Positions 60,550-64,000 of a DNA stretch of 64,000 nt are shown piece by piece. A model generated the notes under the pieces. The model worked only from the letters and a program-made list of their open reading frames with translations. It was not told the origin of the DNA and did no database searches. Both the position numbers and the translations under genes were made by a program. This DNA is from Nocardia vinacea (GTDB lineage: Bacteria; Actinomycetota; Actinomycetes; Mycobacteriales; Mycobacteriaceae), in NCBI RefSeq assembly GCF_035920345.1, contig NZ_CP109149.1:5580001-5644000 (forward strand), written 5' to 3'. Position 1 is the stretch's first letter, and the number at the start of each line of letters is the position of its first letter.

Positions 60550-61932
60550 TTAGATTGAGCCTGTGCTGAGGAAGCCGAGTAGGTCGTGGCGGGTGATTAC
60601 GCCTACGGGCTTGCCGTCTTCGACCACCATTAAGGCATCGGTATCCGATAGCGCTTTGGTTGCGGCCGAAATGGGTTCGCCTGAGCCGATCAGGGGGAAT
60701 GACGGGCTCATATGCTGGGCAACCGAATCCGTCAGGTTCGCACGGCCTTCGAAGACCGCCGACAGCAGGTCACGCTCGGTCACGCTGCCCGCGACCTCGC
60801 CCGCCATCACGGGCGGCTCGGCGCCGACGACCGGCATCTGCGAAACCCCGTACTCGCGCAGGATCTCGATCGCATCGCGCAGGGTCTCCGACGGGTGGGT
60901 GTGCACCAGATCCGGCAGCGCACCCGATTTGCCGCGCAGCACATCGCCGACCAACGGCTCCGCCGCGCCGTCCATCCGATCACGCAGGAAGCCGTAGGAG
61001 CTCATCCACTGGTCGTTGAAGATCTTGGACAGGTAGCCGCGGCCACCGTCGGGTAGCAGTACGACCACGAGCGCATCCGGATCGCGCCGGGCGACCTCGA
61101 TGGCCGCGATCACCGCCATACCGCAGGAGCCGCCGACCAGCAGGCCCTCCTCGCGCGCGAGCCTGCGGGTCATATCGAAGGAGTCGGCATCGGAGACGGC
61201 GATGATCTCGTCGGGCACGGCCGGGTCATAGGCCGAGGGCCAGAAGTCCTCACCGACGCCCTCGACCAGATACGGCCGACCGGTGCCGCCGGAGTACACC
61301 GACCCCTCGGGATCGGCGCCGACGATCTGCACCTTGCCGCCGGAGACTTCCTTCAGGTACCGACCAGCGCCGGTGATGGTGCCGCCGGTACCGACACCGG
61401 CCACGAAGTGGGTGACCTTGCCGTCGGTATCGCGCCAGATCTCCGGCCCGGTGGTCTCGTAGTGACTGTCCGGCCCGCCCGGGTTGGAGTACTGGTCCGG
61501 CTTCCACGCGCCGTCGATCTCGCGGACCAGCCGGTCGGAGACGCTGTAGTAGCTGTCCGGGTGGTCCGGGGGCACCGCGGTCGGGCACACCACGACCTCG
61601 GCGCCATAGGCACGCAGCACGTTGCGCTTGTCCTCGCTGACCTTGTCCGGGCAGACGAACACGCACTGGTAACCGCGCTGCTGCGCGACCAGCGCGAGCC
61701 CGACCCCGGTATTGCCGGAGGTCGGCTCGACAATGGTGCCGCCCGGCCGCAGTGCACCGGAGGCCTCGGCCGCCTCGATCATCTTCACGGCGATTCGGTC
61801 CTTGGAGCTACCACCCGGATTCAGATATTCGATCTTGGCCGCGACAATGCCTGCGTTGGGGCCCACCACCGAGTTCAATCGAACCAGCGGCGTATTGCCG
61901 ATGAGGTCAACGACGTGATCAGCGATGCGCAT
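60550..61932 (-). CDS. cbs: Cystathionine beta-synthase
   Basis: A 460-residue enzyme with an N-terminal PLP fold (1-310) and two C-terminal CBS domains (about 335-455). The PLP Lys is Lys44 in 'GGSSKDRIAVKMIEAAEASG'; 'PTSGNTGVGLAL' and 'GTGGTITGAGRYLKEVSGGK' bind cofactor and substrate. It condenses serine (or O-acetylserine) with homocysteine to cystathionine. CBS domains often sense adenosyl compounds. No haem-binding N-terminal extension is present, as expected for bacteria. It corresponds to Rv1077. Confidence 0.95.
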   Translation of the reverse strand: MRIADHVVDLIGNTPLVRLNSVVGPNAGIVAAKIEYLNPGGSSKDRIAVKMIEAAEASGALRPGGTIVEPTSGNTGVGLALVAQQRGYQCVFVCPDKVSEDKRNVLRAYGAEVVVCPTAVPPDHPDSYYSVSDRLVREIDGAWKPDQYSNPGGPDSHYETTGPEIWRDTDGKVTHFVAGVGTGGTITGAGRYLKEVSGGKVQIVGADPEGSVYSGGTGRPYLVEGVGEDFWPSAYDPAVPDEIIAVSDADSFDMTRRLAREEGLLVGGSCGMAVIAAIEVARRDPDALVVVLLPDGGRGYLSKIFNDQWMSSYGFLRDRMDGAAEPLVGDVLRGKSGALPDLVHTHPSETLRDAIEILREYGVSQMPVVGAEPPVMAGEVAGSVTERDLLSAVFEGRANLTDSVAQHMSPSFPLIGSGEPISAATKALSDTDALMVVEDGKPVGVITRHDLLGFLSTGSI

Positions 61933-62026
61933 GCCCCTATCGTTGCAGAAGGGGTCGATATCCGTGCGCGCGCGTCTAGCCCGACAAATCGCACATGACG
62001 GTGATCACTTCCCTAGGATCGCAAAT

Positions 62027-62500
62027 ATGAAGCAGCCGAACATCGCTCGCGCCGCGACAGTTCTGGCCGGAGCTGCAGTGGCCGCCGGAGTCCTCGGGGC
62101 CGCCCCCGCCCAGGCCGCGACCGTTCAGTTCCCGCAGGTGCCGACGCTGGCGCACGGCGCCCTCTGCTGGACGACCATCCGCACCTGGGCCGACACCAGT
62201 GCGCAGTGGCCGGGCCGGGCCGTTCTCAATGTGCGCGCGGATCCGGCGGTGGGGCTCGGACCCGGTGACTATCCGCTGGCTCCGCTGTGCGAGGTCCGCA
62301 CCACCGTCGCGTGGCGCAATCTGAACACCGGCGCAACGGGCAGCTACGACAACAACGTGGTCACCGGCCTCTACGGCAGCATTCAGTACGCCCTGTTCCA
62401 GGACACCGGTCCGGGACGCGTCGAGGTCACCGTCACCACCGACACCGCGAGCGTCCCCGCGCACGGGTGGTTCGACGTTCCCGGCGACCCGCCAGCCTGA
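62027..62500 (+). CDS. Secreted protein of unknown function
   Basis: A 157-residue protein with a clear signal peptide: basic start 'MKQPNIARAA', hydrophobic core and 'APAQA' before a cleavage after residue 30. The mature part is a small beta-rich domain ('AVLNVRADPAVGLGPGDYPL', 'RTTVAWRNLNTGATGSYDNN') with two Cys residues that may pair. ATG 62027 is chosen for the signal peptide; the upstream open frame overlaps the cbs start. I do not recognise a family, though such proteins are frequent in Nocardia. Confidence 0.78.
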   Translation: MKQPNIARAATVLAGAAVAAGVLGAAPAQAATVQFPQVPTLAHGALCWTTIRTWADTSAQWPGRAVLNVRADPAVGLGPGDYPLAPLCEVRTTVAWRNLNTGATGSYDNNVVTGLYGSIQYALFQDTGPGRVEVTVTTDTASVPAHGWFDVPGDPPA

Positions 62501-62665
62501 ATCGCGCCACGAGTTCGCTGCCTGCGGTAACCGTGTCTGCCGCACGGCGGCCTCATCTCGTGTTGCCTCGAACCGCAACAACTGATTTCGTAGATACATG
62601 GGTAACTCATCGGGTACGCCCTGGAGCTGTGGCGCACCCAACCACCGGCCCGGACCGCAACTGCC

Positions 62666-63580
62666 GTGACTCCCGACGACCGGCAAAAGGCCCGGGGAGG
62701 CGGGGGAGTATGGAAGACCGCGGTTGTGACGGGTGCCGCAACTGTATTGGCCGGTTCCGGCGCCGGGACCGCATGGTGGGCGACATATCGGCTGCTCATG
62801 GCACAGGCCGGGGTCGCGCGCGGGGTCATCGGGCGCGATACCTCGAAACCGCCCGAGGCCGACGGCATCTACACCGCGGGCTGCCTCGCGCCGCAACCGT
62901 GGCGCACCGGTCTGCCTGCCGACGTGCATCTGATGATCTTCGGCGATTCCACCGCGGCCGGGGTCGGCTGCGTATCACCCGAGGAAGTCCCCGGCGTGCG
63001 CATCGCCCGCGGCCTCGCCGAGGCCTCCGGACAGCGAATCCGGTTGAGTACCAAGGCCATATCCGGTGCGACCTCGAAGGGGCTGTCCGGACAGGTCGAC
63101 GCGATGTTCGTCGCCGGCCCCCCGCCGGATGCCGCGGTCATCTTCATCGGCGCCAACGATGTCACCAAGAAGCACTCCATCCGCGCCTCCGCGCACCGGC
63201 TGGCCGCCGCGGTGGCCCGCCTGCGCCGTGCCGACAGCATCGTGGTGGTCGGCACCTGTCCGAATCTCGGCACCGTCGTGGCAATTCCGCAGCCGCTGCG
63301 GACGGTGGTGCGTAACTGGAGCATCCGCTTGGCCCGGGCCCAATCGGTCGCGACCACGATGGCCGGTGGCATCCCGGTGGCAATGGGCGACCGGCTCGCC
63401 TCGGAGTTCCGTGCCGCACCCGAGCAGTTGTTCTCCGAAGACGGATTCCACCCCTCGGCGGCGGGTTACGAACTGGCGGCCACGCTGCTGCTCCCGGTCC
63501 TGATCGAGGCACTCGAGGAGGCGACCCCGGGTTCCCGCCCAACAGGACGCGACGTAGATTCGATCCGAACGCACAAGTAA
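62666..63580 (+). CDS. SGNH/GDSL hydrolase family protein (Rv1075c-like)
   Basis: A 304-residue protein starting at GTG 62666, with an N-terminal membrane anchor or signal (about 16-38; 'TAVVTGAATVLAGSGAGTAW') followed by an SGNH hydrolase domain. Block I is 'LMIFGDSTAAGVG' (Ser95), block III 'FIGANDVTKKHS', and block V 'EDGFHPSAAGYELAA' with the Asp-His pair. Such enzymes are esterases or lipases at the cell surface. Position upstream of a thiolase gene corresponds to Rv1075c beside fadA3. Confidence 0.9.
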   Translation: MTPDDRQKARGGGGVWKTAVVTGAATVLAGSGAGTAWWATYRLLMAQAGVARGVIGRDTSKPPEADGIYTAGCLAPQPWRTGLPADVHLMIFGDSTAAGVGCVSPEEVPGVRIARGLAEASGQRIRLSTKAISGATSKGLSGQVDAMFVAGPPPDAAVIFIGANDVTKKHSIRASAHRLAAAVARLRRADSIVVVGTCPNLGTVVAIPQPLRTVVRNWSIRLARAQSVATTMAGGIPVAMGDRLASEFRAAPEQLFSEDGFHPSAAGYELAATLLLPVLIEALEEATPGSRPTGRDVDSIRTHK

Positions 63581-63649
63581 CAAACGGTTCGAAGACCGCG
63601 TTTCGGACACCGTCCCGGCGCACCCTGACCGTCCAACAAAGGAGTCCTC

Positions 63650-64000
63650 ATGCCCGAGGCCGTCATCGTTTCCTACGCTCGCTCGCCGATCGGCCGCGCC
63701 GGAAAGGGCTCGCTGGTGAGCATGCGGCCGGATGACCTCGCGGCCCAGATGGTCCGCGCGGCTCTGGACAAGGTTCCCGGCCTCGCCCCCACCCAGATCG
63801 ACGATCTGATCCTGGGCTGCGGCCAGCCCGCCGGTGAGGGCGGTTTCAACATGGCCCGCAATGTGGCCGTGCAACTCGGCTACGACACCCTGCCCGGCGT
63901 CACCCTGAACCGCTACTGCTCGTCCTCGCTGCAGACCACCCGGATGGCCTTCCACGCCATCAAGGCCGGTGAGGGCGACGTGTTCATCTCCGCCGGTGTC
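63650..64000 (+). CDS. Acetyl-CoA C-acetyltransferase (thiolase), 3' end outside the window
   Basis: The first 117 codons of a thiolase gene. ATG 63650 follows AAAGGAG. 'AVIVSYARSPIGRAGKGSLV' is the usual opening, 'CGQPAGEGGFNMARNVAV' follows, and the nucleophilic Cys90 is in 'LNRYCSSSLQTTRMAFHA'. Thiolases catalyse the last step of beta-oxidation or the first of acetoacetyl-CoA synthesis. By position it is the FadA3 (Rv1074c) counterpart. The frame is open to the window end. Confidence 0.93.
   Translation, partial: MPEAVIVSYARSPIGRAGKGSLVSMRPDDLAAQMVRAALDKVPGLAPTQIDDLILGCGQPAGEGGFNMARNVAVQLGYDTLPGVTLNRYCSSSLQTTRMAFHAIKAGEGDVFISAGV

Noticed and set aside
1..64000. tRNA, rRNA, CRISPR, insertion sequences, prophage or replication origin
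   Set aside because: None was recognised on either strand; tandem repeats found are short and lack CRISPR spacing, and no transposase or integrase reading frame is present.

Overview
The window looks like a chromosomal segment of a high-GC, mycolic-acid-type actinobacterium, most likely Nocardia or a close relative. The clues are strong G/C third positions, mycothiol genes (mca, a mycothiol-type maleylpyruvate isomerase), a PPE/EspG type VII secretion pair, a deazaflavin (F420)-type nitroreductase, an MmpL transporter and a gene order that broadly follows, in reverse, the M. tuberculosis Rv1074c-Rv1111c region as I remember it. No rRNA, tRNA, CRISPR array, IS element or phage gene was seen.

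Backbone, left part (1-13 kb): rmuC (cut by the window edge), a DUF6542 membrane protein, ispH, a lipid-droplet-associated-type protein, xseA-xseB, a VOC protein, a DUF4245 protein, glpX, a PEBP protein, fumC, a DesA2-like desaturase, an LGFP lipoprotein and phoH2. Accessory segment 1 (13.7-19.5 kb) holds a small conserved gene, an epoxide-hydrolase-like gene, a TetR/FAD-monooxygenase divergon, a PPE/EspG pair and an NTF2-like gene. Backbone resumes with glyA behind a ZTP-type riboswitch, then a TetR/thioesterase/Ddn group, a DUF885 protein, coaA, a conserved hypothetical, a short Z-prenyl transferase and a hemolysin III protein. An MmpL gene translationally coupled to an adenylate cyclase follows, then a DUF255 thioredoxin-fold protein.

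Accessory island 2 (about 34.7-54.0 kb) separates the DUF255 gene from the mca block. Its core is a tightly coupled six-gene operon (36.5-44.6 kb) that reads as a CoA-thioester route for salicylate: an AMP-forming aryl ligase makes salicylyl-CoA, an FAD hydroxylase makes gentisyl-CoA, gentisate 1,2-dioxygenase opens the ring, a mycothiol-type isomerase converts maleylpyruvate to fumarylpyruvate, and an FAH-family hydrolase yields fumarate and pyruvate. An ADP-forming acyl-CoA synthetase is embedded in the operon. A PaaX-type regulator lies upstream, with a methylesterase-like alpha/beta hydrolase divergent from it (possible methyl salicylate esterase). A large LuxR (LAL) regulator converges on the operon and is coupled to a free-standing archaeal-type threonyl-tRNA synthetase editing domain, which is the most unusual pairing here. 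AraC and LysR regulators, a class A beta-lactamase-like protein without a signal peptide, a GyrI-like protein, a DinB-fold protein and a BBE-like FAD oxidase complete the island.

Backbone, right part (54-64 kb): a small membrane protein, mca, a DUF4307 protein, greA with a long structured leader, metB, an acyl-CoA dehydrogenase, a small unknown gene, a DUF4254 protein, cbs, a secreted protein, an SGNH hydrolase and the start of a thiolase gene cut by the window end. Non-coding structure includes two 73-bp palindromic repeats 52 kb apart, a composite 20/14-bp tandem array behind coaA with a single-copy relative upstream of glpX, a leader peptide with a hairpin upstream of phoH2, and several strong terminator hairpins.
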